From Gordonia rubripertincta (lineage in GTDB: Bacteria > Actinomycetota > Actinomycetes > Mycobacteriales > Mycobacteriaceae), in contig NZ_CP136136.1 of assembly GCF_038024875.1 (NCBI RefSeq), positions 2,046,001 through 2,110,000 on the forward strand: DNA of 64,000 bases, given 5' to 3'. The first letter of the stretch is position 1. Every line of letters begins with the position of its first letter. Below, piece after piece: positions 1 to 9,365 of the stretch. Under the pieces are notes generated by a model that was not told the origin of the DNA, made no database searches, and worked only from the letters and a program-made list of their open reading frames with translations. Made by a program: the position numbers and the translations under genes.

Positions 1-762
1 CTCTCGCTGGCATTGGCAGTCGAAGACGGTGCCGGTCAACAGCGCGAACATGGCATCGGAGTTGCGCTGGTTACGGTTACGCCCGTCCTGGGCGCAGACG
101 GTGTCGGCCAACGCTGTCACCGCTGTCGCGGCAATACGAATGTTCTCCGCCGCCATCACACCGGTGATCTCACCGGTCCCGTCGACGAAGTTCTCGGTCC
201 ACATCCCACGCTTGTCCAACGCTTCCTTACGGCGTTCGCGCACCGCGTCGGGATCGTGACGGAAGACAAGGCGATCGACCATGTCCCGGAGCTTCGGGTT
301 GGCCCACGCACCCCTACGGCTGCGAAGAATGCGTTCGATCTCGGCGTCGAGGTCAGCCATCACCGCGTCGTCGGAGATGAGATCGGTGCGGGAGATGACC
401 GTCTGGATCAGCTGCCGCGACAGGATGCCATCGCGCAGGGTGGTCAGCACCTTCGGCAACCGGTCACGCAGCGCGAGCGCTTCACCCACCCACTGATCGG
501 CCTGGTAGCGCGTGATGGCGGCTTCACGGCAGACCCGGGTGACCATCTCGGTGTAGCGGTCGATGAAGAACCCGCCACCGGTGTTGACCACCAGCTGGTC
601 GTAGACGGTGACGATCGATTCGTAACGGCACCACGCCAGATAAGCCTCACCGTGACGAATCGAACCGAACCGTTCCATATGGGTTGCGGTGTCAGAGCGT
701 TCGGGGTGGGCAGCATCGACCCCGGCGAGAAACCCGCTCGGTAGATCGGTCCACTTGCTCAC
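1..762 (-). CDS. DUF222 domain protein (13E12 type), C-terminus beyond left edge
   Basis: The reverse strand reads openly for 254 codons from a GTG at 760-762, preceded by a G-rich Shine-Dalgarno (GGGGG, 4 nt gap), to the left edge. The product starts VSKWTDLPSGFLAGVD and contains the helical stretch AITRYQADQWVGEALALRDR typical of DUF222 proteins, the family of the mycobacterial 13E12 repeats. Full-length members usually carry a C-terminal HNH nuclease domain, which would lie outside the window, so nuclease activity is expected but not seen. These genes are often multicopy in actinobacterial genomes and their role is unclear. No neighbour suggests an operon; the next gene starts more than 200 bp away. 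Confidence 0.72.
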   Translation of the reverse strand, partial: MSKWTDLPSGFLAGVDAAHPERSDTATHMERFGSIRHGEAYLAWCRYESIVTVYDQLVVNTGGGFFIDRYTEMVTRVCREAAITRYQADQWVGEALALRDRLPKVLTTLRDGILSRQLIQTVISRTDLISDDAVMADLDAEIERILRSRRGAWANPKLRDMVDRLVFRHDPDAVRERRKEALDKRGMWTENFVDGTGEITGVMAAENIRIAATAVTALADTVCAQDGRNRNQRNSDAMFALLTGTVFDCQCQRE

Positions 763-925
763 GCTGCCCCCACAACGTCTACAGCCCAACCTGGATGGCT
801 GAATCTGTTACCACCCCAATCTAGATCACCCCACCGACAAACGCGGATCTTCATCCACAGCGTCTGCAGGGTAAATGGTTGTGCAGCAACGGGATATGGC
901 GGATCGAGGTCGCCTGCGACATCAA

Positions 926-963
926 TCCGACGGTACGACTCCGATCGAAGTCGCACCGTCGGA
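926..963 (-). terminator. Stem-loop after the VOC gene
   Basis: TCCGACGGT-A-CGACT pairs with AGTCG-C-ACCGTCGGA across an 8-nt loop (14 pairs, one A/C mismatch). It lies 23 bp beyond the stop of the reverse-strand VOC gene. No T-run follows, so it would be a T-less actinobacterial-type terminator. The surrounding 763-986 interval contains no convincing gene. Confidence 0.5.
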
Positions 964-986
964 ACGAAGTCTGCCGGTCGGGTCCC

Positions 987-2309
987 TCAGAACAACTGCC
1001 CGAGGTAGAACTGCGCGCCTTGGTCGTCGGCGCACCGGGCGGAGATGCCGTACGGCGCGGTGCGGGGTTCTTCGAGGACCGTGCCGCCGGCGGCACGGAC
1101 CCGCTCGACCGCCGCTTCGACATCGTCCGTCACCCACATCGGTACTGCTACGGAAGTGTCGGCGCCACCGGCGATCCCGACCTGGGGGCGGCCATCGTCG
1201 ACCTCCCAGCCGTCGTCGATGCGCCCGCCGTGGAAGGTCCAGCCGAGTACCGAACCGTAGAAGTCGCGGAAACGGGCACTGTCCGGGGTCATCACGGTCA
1301 GGTAGCTCATCGCCCCGATGCCGCGTGGGTGCTGGTCGGGTCGGACGTCGCCGGGTTCGGGGGCGAAGACCGCGAAACGCACGCCCTGCGCGTCGACGGA
1401 GTCGACGACGCGGTGGCCGTCGGGGCTCGTCCCGAACTCGCCCTGCCCGCCGGCCGCGACGATACGCGCATGGGCCGCCTCGAGATCGTCGACGGCGTAG
1501 GCACAGAACACCGTCGGGGCGCCGTCGGTCTCGAAGATGCCAAGCCGGTGGCCGACGTTGACGACACGACGCCCCTCGGGATCGAACTCCCAGCCGAGGA
1601 CCGCGGCGTAGAAGCGCCGGGCACGTGCGGCGTCGGGGATGTTCAGGGACATGTACCCGATGTCGCCCTGGTGTATGCGGTTCGCGGACAGCGTCTTCGA
1701 CGGCCCGGTCAGCATCCAGCGGTGACCGAACGGGTCGACGATGACGCCCGTGCGCGACCCGTGCGCCTCGTATGGTTCGCGGGTGACAGAGGCGCCCGCC
1801 CGCGAGGCGGTCGCGATCGCGACGTCGGTGTCGTCAACTTCGAGCATCAGACTCACCGAGACGTGGCCGGGTTCGGGTGCCCGCAGGCCGAGGTCGGGAA
1901 ACTCGGCGGCGAGATAGATGACGCCGCCGCCCAGTTCGAGTTCAGCATGTCCGATCGCGCCGTCGTCCATGACGATCGGCTCGCCGCGGAGTCGGGCACC
2001 GAGGTTCGCGGTGTACCAGTCGATGGCGGCCTGCGGCTCGGCCACGGTCAGATAGGGGAGTGCGCCCGGTCGCTCGACCACGGGCAGTGCGCTCGTCGCC
2101 TCGGCGGTGACGGCCTCGTCGAATTGTGTTGCGGTGGACATGATGACTCCTTGCGGTAGCGTCGCCCCGCGTTCGAGTCGGTCGCGCAAGGACGCGGCGA
2201 AGTCGCGGTCGGGTTCGACGGGATCGTCGAAGCCGGGGGTGTCGGCTGCGCGCAGTACGTGCAACGGATCCCGTGCCTCGCCGAAGCGTGTGCTGTTCCG
2301 GGTGTTCAT
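987..2309 (-). CDS. Three-domain VOC (glyoxalase/bleomycin-resistance fold) protein, sigma-linked
   Basis: Product of 440 aa with three tandem VOC modules, each opening with a pattern such as YLTVAEPQAAIDWYTANLG (about residue 80), YMSLNIPDAARARRFYAAVLGW (about 205) and YLTVMTPDSARFRDFYGSVLGW (about 325; quoted in part). VOC proteins bind metals or small ligands; the substrate cannot be read from sequence. The ATG at 2307-2309 has GAGGAGGTCACGC before it and overlaps the sigma-factor stop (ATGA), so the two are translationally coupled. A second start at 2139-2141 (residue 57) also has a strong Shine-Dalgarno, AAGGAGTCATC. The first 56 residues form a separate charged segment (DRDFAASLRDRLERG) that could be a small regulatory peptide for the sigma factor rather than part of the enzyme. 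Confidence 0.85.
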   Translation of the reverse strand: MNTRNSTRFGEARDPLHVLRAADTPGFDDPVEPDRDFAASLRDRLERGATLPQGVIMSTATQFDEAVTAEATSALPVVERPGALPYLTVAEPQAAIDWYTANLGARLRGEPIVMDDGAIGHAELELGGGVIYLAAEFPDLGLRAPEPGHVSVSLMLEVDDTDVAIATASRAGASVTREPYEAHGSRTGVIVDPFGHRWMLTGPSKTLSANRIHQGDIGYMSLNIPDAARARRFYAAVLGWEFDPEGRRVVNVGHRLGIFETDGAPTVFCAYAVDDLEAAHARIVAAGGQGEFGTSPDGHRVVDSVDAQGVRFAVFAPEPGDVRPDQHPRGIGAMSYLTVMTPDSARFRDFYGSVLGWTFHGGRIDDGWEVDDGRPQVGIAGGADTSVAVPMWVTDDVEAAVERVRAAGGTVLEEPRTAPYGISARCADDQGAQFYLGQLF

Positions 2310-2839
2310 GCGTGACCTCCTCTCCCGCTGCTCTGGCGTTGTGGTTCGGGGTAGGCCGCGCGGAAGGCGCGCTTCGCGCGGGTGAGAAGCGCCTCGGTGG
2401 CACCGACCGTGCGACCGAGGATCTCGGCGCATTCGCCGACGGGAAGGTCGTCGACATAGCGCAACGTGAGCACAGCGCGGTGGATCGGCGTCAGCTGCCC
2501 CAGCGTGTGGTGGGCGACCATGCGGTCGAGTTCGGTGTCCCACGGGTCGTCCCCGTGGTCGGGTACGTCCTCGACCGGTTCCGGCGTGCGCTGCGCGCGT
2601 CGCCAGTGATCGGCGAGCTTGTGCCGCGCGATCCCGATCAGCCAGGGAGTCGTCGGTTCGGTGTCCCGGTGCCGACGGACGGAGTCCATCGCCGCCAGGA
2701 AGGTCTCCGAGGTCACGTCCTCCGCGATCCGCCGGTCCGCGCAGCGACGGACGACGAACCCGTAGACGGCCGGCAGTGCCTGGTCGTACACCGCCAGCAA
2801 TCCCTCTGGTCCGGAAGACGCCGATTGGTCGCTGCTCAC
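2306..2839 (-). CDS. ECF-type RNA polymerase sigma factor
   Basis: Product of 177 aa from a GTG at 2837-2839. Region 2 is visible as a stretch ending DVTSETFLAAMDSVRRH and TPWLIGIARHKLADHWRR; region 4 as LTPIHRAVLTLRYVDDLPVGECAEILGRTVGATEALLTRAKRAF (read in pieces), a normal sigma-70 region 4 helix-turn-helix. Length fits the ECF family. It heads a two-gene unit with the VOC protein, whose start overlaps its stop. No anti-sigma factor with a membrane segment is next to it; the charged N-terminal extension of the VOC gene is the only nearby candidate for a partner. The ECF subgroup and signal are unknown. Confidence 0.88.
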   Translation of the reverse strand: MSSDQSASSGPEGLLAVYDQALPAVYGFVVRRCADRRIAEDVTSETFLAAMDSVRRHRDTEPTTPWLIGIARHKLADHWRRAQRTPEPVEDVPDHGDDPWDTELDRMVAHHTLGQLTPIHRAVLTLRYVDDLPVGECAEILGRTVGATEALLTRAKRAFRAAYPEPQRQSSGRGGHA

Positions 2840-2941
2840 GTCTTCATCGTCGTGCGCGGGCCCCGGAATCCGACGCCCTTCGGCAAAGTTCTGTCTTCCG
2901 GCTTCGGCGGGCCCGGCGACGATTGCCCGTCCGCGCGGCTG

Positions 2942-4507
2942 TCAGCGCTCCGCAGCCACCAACTCCGCACACCGTTCCCCGACGAGCATGACGGTGATGT
3001 TCGGGTTCACCGTTGTGTGCTCGGGGAAGACCGACGCGTCGGCGACCCGGAGTCCGGCCACGCCCTTGACCCGCAGCTCTGGGTCGAGCGGCGACATGTC
3101 GTCGTCCGGCGGTCCCATCCGGACCGTGCCCACCGGGTGGTAGACGGTGTTGTGGGTGCGCCGGATGTAGTCGGCCAATTCCTCGTCGCTGATTGTGTCC
3201 GGTCCCGGATAGAGTTCACGCGCCACCCATTCCTGCAGCGGTGCCGCTGACGCGATCTCCCGCGCCTTGCGCAGACCGGCGGTCATGATCCGCATGTCGT
3301 AACCCTCGGGATCGGTGAAGTACCGGGGGTCGACGCGTGGCTTGTCGCGGAAGTCCCGCGACCGCAGCTTCACCGTGCCCCGCGACCGCGCGTGGGTGAC
3401 GTTCGGCGTCAGGCAGAAGGTGTTCTCGCTGGTGGGGTATCCCTGGCGCAGCGTGTGCATGTCGAACGGCACGCTGCCGTAGTGCATCATCAGGTCCGGC
3501 CGGTCGAGACCGTCGTCGACTGTGGTGAAGATCCCCGCCTCCCACCACTGAGTCGACTCCTGCGTCATCGGTTTCTTCGTCTCGAAGCCGATGACGCCCT
3601 CGGGGTGATCCTGCAGGTGTTCGCCGACGCCGGGGGAGTCGACGAGGACGTCGATGCCGTGTTGACGAAGGTCCTCGGCCGGACCGATCCCGGAGAGCAT
3701 CAGCAGCTTCGGGGTGTCGATCGCGCCGGTCGACACGATCACCTCGCGGCCGGCCTCGATCCTCGTGGTGCGGCCGAAGGCGTTGTCCGTGATGTCGACG
3801 CCAACGGCCCGCAACTGGCCGTCGACCTTCTCGATGACGATGCGCTTGGCCCAGGAACCGGTGCGGATGGTGAGGTTCGGCCGGTCGAGATTCGGATGAA
3901 GATAGCTGACCGACGACGAGGCACGCACGCCGTCGGGACGCCGGTTGATCTGGAAGAAGTTGGCGCCGTTGACGACCGTCTTCCCACTGTTGAACTCGGT
4001 CCGCGGGATGCCCACCGCCTCGCAGGCGTCGAGCACGGCGACACCGCACGGATCGTTCGGCGGGACCGTCATGATGTGGACGGGCCCGCTGCGGCCGTGG
4101 TGGTCGCCAGGGGCGTCGTTGGTCTCGATCTGCGGGAACAGTCGGTACAACTCCTCCGAACCCCAACCCGCGCAACCGAAATCGCGCTCCCAGGAGTCGA
4201 GGTCTTCGCGGGGCGCCCAGAAGGCGATGCAGCTGTTGTGGGAACTGCAGCCGCCCAGCACCTTCGCGCGGGCATGCCGCATGAAGTCGTTGCCGTTCTC
4301 CTGGGGCTCGATGGGATAATCCCAGTCGTAACCGGATTCGAGCAGCTCCATCCAGCGGTCGAGGCGCAGGATCGCGTCGTCGCTGACGTCGGATGGACCG
4401 GCTTCCAGGAGACACACCGAGACAGACGGGTCCTCGGACAACCGCGAGGCCACCGCCGCGCCCGCCGAACCGCCTCCGACGACGACGTAGTCGTACGACT
4501 CACTCAC
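2942..4507 (-). CDS. codA: Choline oxidase (GMC flavoprotein)
   Basis: Product of 521 aa. The FAD-binding GGGSAG is at residues 11-16. LGGCSSHNSCIAFWAPREDL includes His90, the residue that in Arthrobacter choline oxidase carries covalent FAD. The C-terminus has HNTVYHPVGTVRMG and VNPNITVMLVGE, the active-site His and Asn blocks of GMC oxidases. Near-identity of these blocks to Arthrobacter CodA makes choline oxidase likelier than a membrane choline dehydrogenase: it oxidises choline through betaine aldehyde to glycine betaine with O2. The GTG start (4505-4507) overlaps the betB stop. It is the last gene of the betT-betB-codA unit and serves osmoprotection or choline use. No BetI-type repressor gene is adjacent. 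Confidence 0.9.
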   Translation of the reverse strand: MSESYDYVVVGGGSAGAAVASRLSEDPSVSVCLLEAGPSDVSDDAILRLDRWMELLESGYDWDYPIEPQENGNDFMRHARAKVLGGCSSHNSCIAFWAPREDLDSWERDFGCAGWGSEELYRLFPQIETNDAPGDHHGRSGPVHIMTVPPNDPCGVAVLDACEAVGIPRTEFNSGKTVVNGANFFQINRRPDGVRASSSVSYLHPNLDRPNLTIRTGSWAKRIVIEKVDGQLRAVGVDITDNAFGRTTRIEAGREVIVSTGAIDTPKLLMLSGIGPAEDLRQHGIDVLVDSPGVGEHLQDHPEGVIGFETKKPMTQESTQWWEAGIFTTVDDGLDRPDLMMHYGSVPFDMHTLRQGYPTSENTFCLTPNVTHARSRGTVKLRSRDFRDKPRVDPRYFTDPEGYDMRIMTAGLRKAREIASAAPLQEWVARELYPGPDTISDEELADYIRRTHNTVYHPVGTVRMGPPDDDMSPLDPELRVKGVAGLRVADASVFPEHTTVNPNITVMLVGERCAELVAAER

Positions 4508-6021
4508 TGGTGTTGCCCCTTCCGGTCCTCGAACCAGCCGGTCACACCCGGCCGGAGGTTCTCGTAGACGTGTTTGGCCTCGCGGTACTCGGCCAGACCC
4601 GACGGTCCGAGCTCACGGCCGAAGCCGGACTGGCCGTAACCGCCCCACTCCGCCTGTGGGAGGTAGGGCCCGAAGTCGTTGACCCACACCGTTCCCGCGC
4701 GGATACGACCGGCGATGAGTCGTGCGCGAGCCGCGTCGGATGACCACACCGCACCGGCGAGGCCGTAGACGGTGTCGTTGGCCAGCGTCACCGCCTCGTC
4801 CTCGGTGGTGAAGGTCTCGACCGTCACGGTCGGCCCGAAGGCCTCGTCGTGCACGCAGGCCATCGAACGGTCGGCGCGGTCGATGACGGTGGGCAGGTAG
4901 AACCAGCCGTCGTCGAGCTTCCCCGACCCGTGGTCGCCGGTCGCGAAGGCACCGCCCGTGCGGATCACCGCACCGTCGGCGCGAGCCTGTTCGACGTAGG
5001 CATGAACCTTGTCGCGGTGGGCTTCGGAGATCAGCGGCCCGGTCTCGGTGCCCTCGCTGTAGGGGAGTCCGAGACGGATCTCCTCGGCGCGGCGGACCAA
5101 CTCGTCGACGAACCGATCGTGCGCGGACTCCTCGATGATGAGTCGTGCGCCCGCCGAACAAACCTGGCCGGAGTGCAGGAACGCGGCGTTGAGCGCGTTG
5201 TCCACTGCGGCCGCGAGCAGCTCGTCGGTGGCGCAGGCATCGGCGAACACCACGTTGGGGTTCTTGCCGCCCAGTTCGAGTGCCACCTTCTTCACCGTTG
5301 CCGCTGCCTCGCGGGCGATGACTCGGCCGGTCACCAGACCACCGGTGAACGACACCAGGTCGACGTCGGGATGCGACGACAGCGGCGCACCCGCATCCGC
5401 TCCCGCGCCGAGGACGAGGTTCGCGACCCCGGCCGGAAGCCCCAGGCCGTCGAGGACTTCCAGGAGCAGGATCGAGGTGTGCGGCGTCAGCTCCGCAGGT
5501 TTGAGAACGAAGGTGTTCCCCGCGGCCAGCGCCGGTGCGACCTTCCACGCGGCCTGCAGCAGCGGATAGTTCCACGGCGTGATGAGACCGCAGACGCCGA
5601 CCGGTTCGTAGACGATGCGCGAGTCCGCATCGGGAGACCCGGTGTCGACGACACGGCCGGCATCCTGGGCGGCCAGCTTGCCGAAGTAGCGGAAGCAGTT
5701 GGCGATGTCGGTCATGTCGATGTCCGACTCGTACGGCCGCTTGCCGGTGTCGAGGGTCTCGGCGCGGACGAAATCGTCTCGGCGGGCGCCGATCTGATCG
5801 GCGACGCGGAGCAGGAGATCGCCGCGCTCGGCAGCCGGGGTGCCGCTCCACTCCCCGCCGTCGAACGCGCGCCGGGCTGCGGCGATCGCCGCCTCGGTGT
5901 CCTCCCCGGACGCCTCGGCCACCACGCCCACCACGGAATTGTCCGCAGGGCAACGGATCTCACGCGTCCTGCCGGACCTCGCGGCGCACCATCGGCCGTC
6001 GATGTAGAGAGTGTCGCTCAT
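4504..6021 (-). CDS. betB: Betaine-aldehyde dehydrogenase
   Basis: Product of 505 aa of the NAD(P)+-dependent aldehyde dehydrogenase superfamily. ITPWNYPLLQ (about 147-156) and VSFTGG (about 223-228) belong to the cofactor fold; the general base Glu249 is in ALELGGKNP and the nucleophile Cys288 in GQVCSAG. It oxidises betaine aldehyde to glycine betaine in the cytoplasm. The ATG (6019-6021) overlaps the betT stop and its own stop overlaps codA, so the three genes are coupled. Substrate is assigned from context (choline transporter and choline oxidase). The last residues WFEDRKGQHQ are ordinary. Confidence 0.9.
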   Translation of the reverse strand: MSDTLYIDGRWCAARSGRTREIRCPADNSVVGVVAEASGEDTEAAIAAARRAFDGGEWSGTPAAERGDLLLRVADQIGARRDDFVRAETLDTGKRPYESDIDMTDIANCFRYFGKLAAQDAGRVVDTGSPDADSRIVYEPVGVCGLITPWNYPLLQAAWKVAPALAAGNTFVLKPAELTPHTSILLLEVLDGLGLPAGVANLVLGAGADAGAPLSSHPDVDLVSFTGGLVTGRVIAREAAATVKKVALELGGKNPNVVFADACATDELLAAAVDNALNAAFLHSGQVCSAGARLIIEESAHDRFVDELVRRAEEIRLGLPYSEGTETGPLISEAHRDKVHAYVEQARADGAVIRTGGAFATGDHGSGKLDDGWFYLPTVIDRADRSMACVHDEAFGPTVTVETFTTEDEAVTLANDTVYGLAGAVWSSDAARARLIAGRIRAGTVWVNDFGPYLPQAEWGGYGQSGFGRELGPSGLAEYREAKHVYENLRPGVTGWFEDRKGQHQ

Positions 6022-8228
6022 GGAGCGGATGCTCCTTCCGGGTCGCTGTCGGGTGTGTCCGTGCCCGCGACGGTACCGGCGTTCGCGGATCCGGCGGCGG
6101 GGTCGCTGGTCACGGGGTCGACGTCGGTGTGGTCGTGTTGGTCGGCCGCCGAGTCACGTAGATGGAGATACCCCAGGTGGCGTTCGTACTGGTCCAGGAT
6201 GTCACCGATGATTTGTTCCCGGGTGTACCCCGACAGCGAATACCCTTGCGAGCCCTCGGTCAGATACACCTCGCACCGGAAGTACCGGTCGTCGGACCGT
6301 TGCGAACGAACCGCGTACGTGGGCGTCGGTGCCGACACCGGCCAGACGCAGTACTCGAATGCCGGGACATCGGCGAGTTCGACGATGAGGCGGGGTGAGG
6401 GCAGGCCCTCGTTCGCGGCCGACTCGTCGACCGTCGCCGACACACCTTCGCGTCCGAACTGTTCGGCGACTTCGTGCATCGCCGGGACCACCGTCGCCGT
6501 GATGAACTTACGCGTCGCGATCCGGCCGGGGAAGCGGAGTGTTCCGATCAGGCGTTGTCGCCAGCTGCTCTGCTCGGTCGGTCCGCGCCCGACGGCGATC
6601 ACCTTCGGGAGCGTCGTACGGAAACTGTCGAGCTTGTACGACTCGTTGCGCACCGCGCGCAGCAAGGAGATTCCGATCAGGCCCAGGACGAACGAGAACG
6701 GCAGTCCCATGATGACCGTCGCGGCCTGAAGGGTGAGGATCGATCCGTCCCCGCCGCCGGCAAAGAGCATCGACAGGGTCAGCAGGCCGATGGCGACCGA
6801 CCAGAAGATGCGCAGCGACCGCGAGCAATCCGCCATCGGGTCCTCGAGGCGGCTGGTGAAGTTGCCCATGACCAGCGACCCCGAATCGGCGCTCGTGACA
6901 TAGAACAGCAGACCGGTGATCGTCGCGATACCGATCAGCAGCGTCGCGCCGGGATACTGCTCGAGCAGCGAGTAGAAGCCCGCTTCCGGTGTGGACGCGG
7001 TGGTCTCGGCGAACTCCTGATCGCCGCGGGCGACGGCCAGGGCGCTGTTCCCGAAGATCGAGATCCACACCAGGATGAAGCTGAACGGGACCACGAGAAC
7101 GCCGAAGACGAACTGCCGCAATGTCCGTCCGCGGGAGATGCGCGCCAGGAACAGGCCGACGAAGGGGGCCCAGGCGACCCACCACGCCCAGAAGAACAGC
7201 GTCCAACCGTCGACGAAGCCGCGGGCGTCGTTGCCGGGCTGCGGATTCACCTGATCCCACGCGAAGGTGTCGAGGGTGCGGTCGGCGAACGTGGACACGT
7301 AGTCGCCCGCGTTCTGAACCAGGCCGTTGAGCAGGAAATCGGCGTCCTTGGCGACCGTGATGTAGATGAGCATCGCGATCGCGAGGATCACGTTGATCTC
7401 CGAGAGCCGTCGGATGCCCTTGTCCACACCGGAAGTCGCCGACGCGGTGGCGATGACCACCGACAGTGCGATCAGGCCGATCTGGGCCGCCTTCCCCTGT
7501 TCGATGCCGAAGATCTCGTTAAGCCCGAAGTTCAGCTGCACCACGCCGATTCCCAGTGACGTCGCGATGCCGAAGATCGTGCCGAGCACGGCAGCGACAT
7601 CGATCGCGTCGCCCCATCGTCCCTCGACCCGCTTGCCGAAGATCGGGTAGAGCGCCGCACGGATGGTCAGCGGCAGATTGTGCCGGAACGCGAAGTAGGC
7701 CAGGGCGCCGCCCATCAGGGCATACATCGCCCAGCCGGTGATGCCGTAGTGGAAGACGGTCCACGTCACGGCCTCACGCGCGGCGAAATTGGTCTCCGCG
7801 GCACCTGTCGGAGGGTTCAGGAAGTGCGTGACCGGCTCGGCGACCGAGAAGAACATCAGGTCGATGCCGATGCCGGCGGCGAACAGCATCGAGGTCCACG
7901 TGAAGAGGCTGTACTCGGGTCGGGACTCCTCCGGTCCGAGGCGGTACCGACCGTACTTGCTGACACCGAGGAAGACGACGAGGCCGACGATCGCGGTGGC
8001 CAGGATGAAGTACCACCAGCCGAACCAGCGGGTGATGAAGTTCCGGACCTCGTTGATGACGGTCTCCGCCGCGGCGGGTGCGGCCAGCGCCCAGATCGCG
8101 AAGGCGAGCACGATGACCGCCGACGCGACGAAGACGGTCAGGTTGACCGAACTCGGGCGTCGCGCCGGTTCCCCGGTGTCTGGGGTGGCAGGAGTGGACG
8201 GGACTGCAGGTCTTTCGCCGGCACTCAT
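6018..8228 (-). CDS. betT: BCCT-family choline transporter, BetT-like
   Basis: About 736 aa with the 12-helix BCCT fold. The motif AAGIGIDLMFFSVAEP matches the proton-coupled BetT type rather than the sodium-coupled BetP/OpuD type, and WTLFFWAWWVAWAPFVGLF is the BCCT signature. A long cytoplasmic C-terminal tail (about 200 residues, ending in an Asp/Thr-rich stretch) also resembles BetT, where it senses osmolarity. It imports choline for the downstream betB and codA. The ATG at 8226-8228 is preferred over an upstream GTG at 8313-8315, because it leaves about 100 bp for promoters between this gene and the divergent VOC gene; the upstream start would add 29 polar residues. Confidence 0.88.
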   Translation of the reverse strand: MSAGERPAVPSTPATPDTGEPARRPSSVNLTVFVASAVIVLAFAIWALAAPAAAETVINEVRNFITRWFGWWYFILATAIVGLVVFLGVSKYGRYRLGPEESRPEYSLFTWTSMLFAAGIGIDLMFFSVAEPVTHFLNPPTGAAETNFAAREAVTWTVFHYGITGWAMYALMGGALAYFAFRHNLPLTIRAALYPIFGKRVEGRWGDAIDVAAVLGTIFGIATSLGIGVVQLNFGLNEIFGIEQGKAAQIGLIALSVVIATASATSGVDKGIRRLSEINVILAIAMLIYITVAKDADFLLNGLVQNAGDYVSTFADRTLDTFAWDQVNPQPGNDARGFVDGWTLFFWAWWVAWAPFVGLFLARISRGRTLRQFVFGVLVVPFSFILVWISIFGNSALAVARGDQEFAETTASTPEAGFYSLLEQYPGATLLIGIATITGLLFYVTSADSGSLVMGNFTSRLEDPMADCSRSLRIFWSVAIGLLTLSMLFAGGGDGSILTLQAATVIMGLPFSFVLGLIGISLLRAVRNESYKLDSFRTTLPKVIAVGRGPTEQSSWRQRLIGTLRFPGRIATRKFITATVVPAMHEVAEQFGREGVSATVDESAANEGLPSPRLIVELADVPAFEYCVWPVSAPTPTYAVRSQRSDDRYFRCEVYLTEGSQGYSLSGYTREQIIGDILDQYERHLGYLHLRDSAADQHDHTDVDPVTSDPAAGSANAGTVAGTDTPDSDPEGASAP

Positions 8229-8330
8229 GACGTACGACGCTAGCCTCTCCGCACTCTGGTGGTCGGGTGAATTGCCCGACTCGGCCTCGGTCGGCGATGA
8301 ATTCGGAGTCCCCACCCGGTCTGGATAGGT

Positions 8331-9089
8331 ATGGCAACCGCAACGATCGGCTCACTGCTCCTGTCCAGCGACGACCCCGCACGACTCGCGCACTGGTACG
8401 CGACGGCGTTCGAGGCGAAGGTCGAATCCACCGGCGACGGCGGACCCGGCTACGACGTCGTCGAACTCGACGGCTTCTATCTCATGTTCGACAAACGCGA
8501 CGACGTGTCCGGAAGCAACGGCGACGGCGCCCGTTGCATCCCCAACGTGGAGGTCGACGACCCGCGCGCCACCGCAACGCGACTGGACGCACTCGGCGCC
8601 CGGTGGGTCAGTCCACTCGAGGAACGCGAGGGCAACTGGTTCGGTACGGTGATCGATCCCGACGGCAACTGGATTCAGATCGTGTGGCTCTCCGACGCCG
8701 AGGAGATCGCGATGGGACCGCCGAGGTCGACCTGCAGCGGTTTCGCGGTCCGCGATCTGGACGAGGCCGAACGCTTCTACCGCGACGTCCTCGGGATGCG
8801 GGTCCTGCGCTACCCGATGGGTATCGCCGGGGTCCGCGTCAGTCGTCAAACGACCGTGATGGTCTACCCCAAGGACGATCACCGGCCGGCGGGGTTCACC
8901 GTCCTCAACATCGCCGTGGACGACCTCGAGGGAACCGTCGACGACTTCGTCGGCAACGGCGTCGAGATCTTGCGCTACGACGGCTTCACCCACGACGAGC
9001 GGGGCATCGTCCGCGGTGGCGAGGGGGAGCCCGACATCGCCTGGTTCGCCGACCCCTCGGGCAACATCCTGTCGGTACTGTCGGTCTGA
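8331..9089 (+). CDS. Two-domain VOC family protein
   Basis: Product of 252 aa with two glyoxalase-fold modules: residues about 5-125 (LLSSDDPARLAHWYATAFEA; end NWIQIVWL) and about 135-250 (FAVRDLDEAERFYRDVLGM; end GNILSVLSV). The first ATG has only a short AGG close to it, so the start is less certain than the frame. It is divergent from betT. Substrate is unknown; such proteins include dioxygenases, isomerases and resistance proteins. There is no operon partner: clpC1 follows after 276 bp. Confidence 0.8.
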   Translation: MATATIGSLLLSSDDPARLAHWYATAFEAKVESTGDGGPGYDVVELDGFYLMFDKRDDVSGSNGDGARCIPNVEVDDPRATATRLDALGARWVSPLEEREGNWFGTVIDPDGNWIQIVWLSDAEEIAMGPPRSTCSGFAVRDLDEAERFYRDVLGMRVLRYPMGIAGVRVSRQTTVMVYPKDDHRPAGFTVLNIAVDDLEGTVDDFVGNGVEILRYDGFTHDERGIVRGGEGEPDIAWFADPSGNILSVLSV

Positions 9090-9258
9090 GCCCGCTTCGT
9101 CCACCTCCGGCGGCGGTCCGACGCCCCGTTCGCTCTGGGCGTAGCGGAGCGGGAACACCGCCCCGGCCTGCGCAGTTGTACTGTGCACATCCCCGCCATC
9201 GCGGTCCATCCGTGCACTCTGCACGGGCGTTAACTGCAGGTAGATCAGCGACGACCAC

Positions 9259-9264
9259 TAGAGT
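9259..9264 (+). promoter_or_regulatory. Possible -10 box for clpC1
   Basis: TAGAGT, of TANNNT type, lies about 100 bp before the clpC1 start inside the short palindrome CCACT-AG-AGTGG. I see no convincing -35 and no clear ClgR operator. The rest of the 9090-9365 gap holds no gene. Confidence 0.3.
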
Positions 9265-9365
9265 GGAAGCAGGCTGGTCGTCGCCTACCCGCACCGCGTT
9301 GTCCCGACCGGACACACGAGGTGTTTCTCGCGGCGGCCGGGGCGCTAGCAATGTGAGGGAGAACA

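Noticed and set aside
13..744. A forward open frame at the left edge
   Set aside because: Antisense of the DUF222 gene, which has a clear family signature and a start with a ribosome site.
763..986. Short reverse frames in the gap between the DUF222 and VOC genes
   Set aside because: They overlap the probable terminator and have no ribosome site or homology I can see.
9090..9365. A ClgR operator ahead of clpC1
   Set aside because: Several CGC/GCG patches exist, but none fits the known palindrome spacing.
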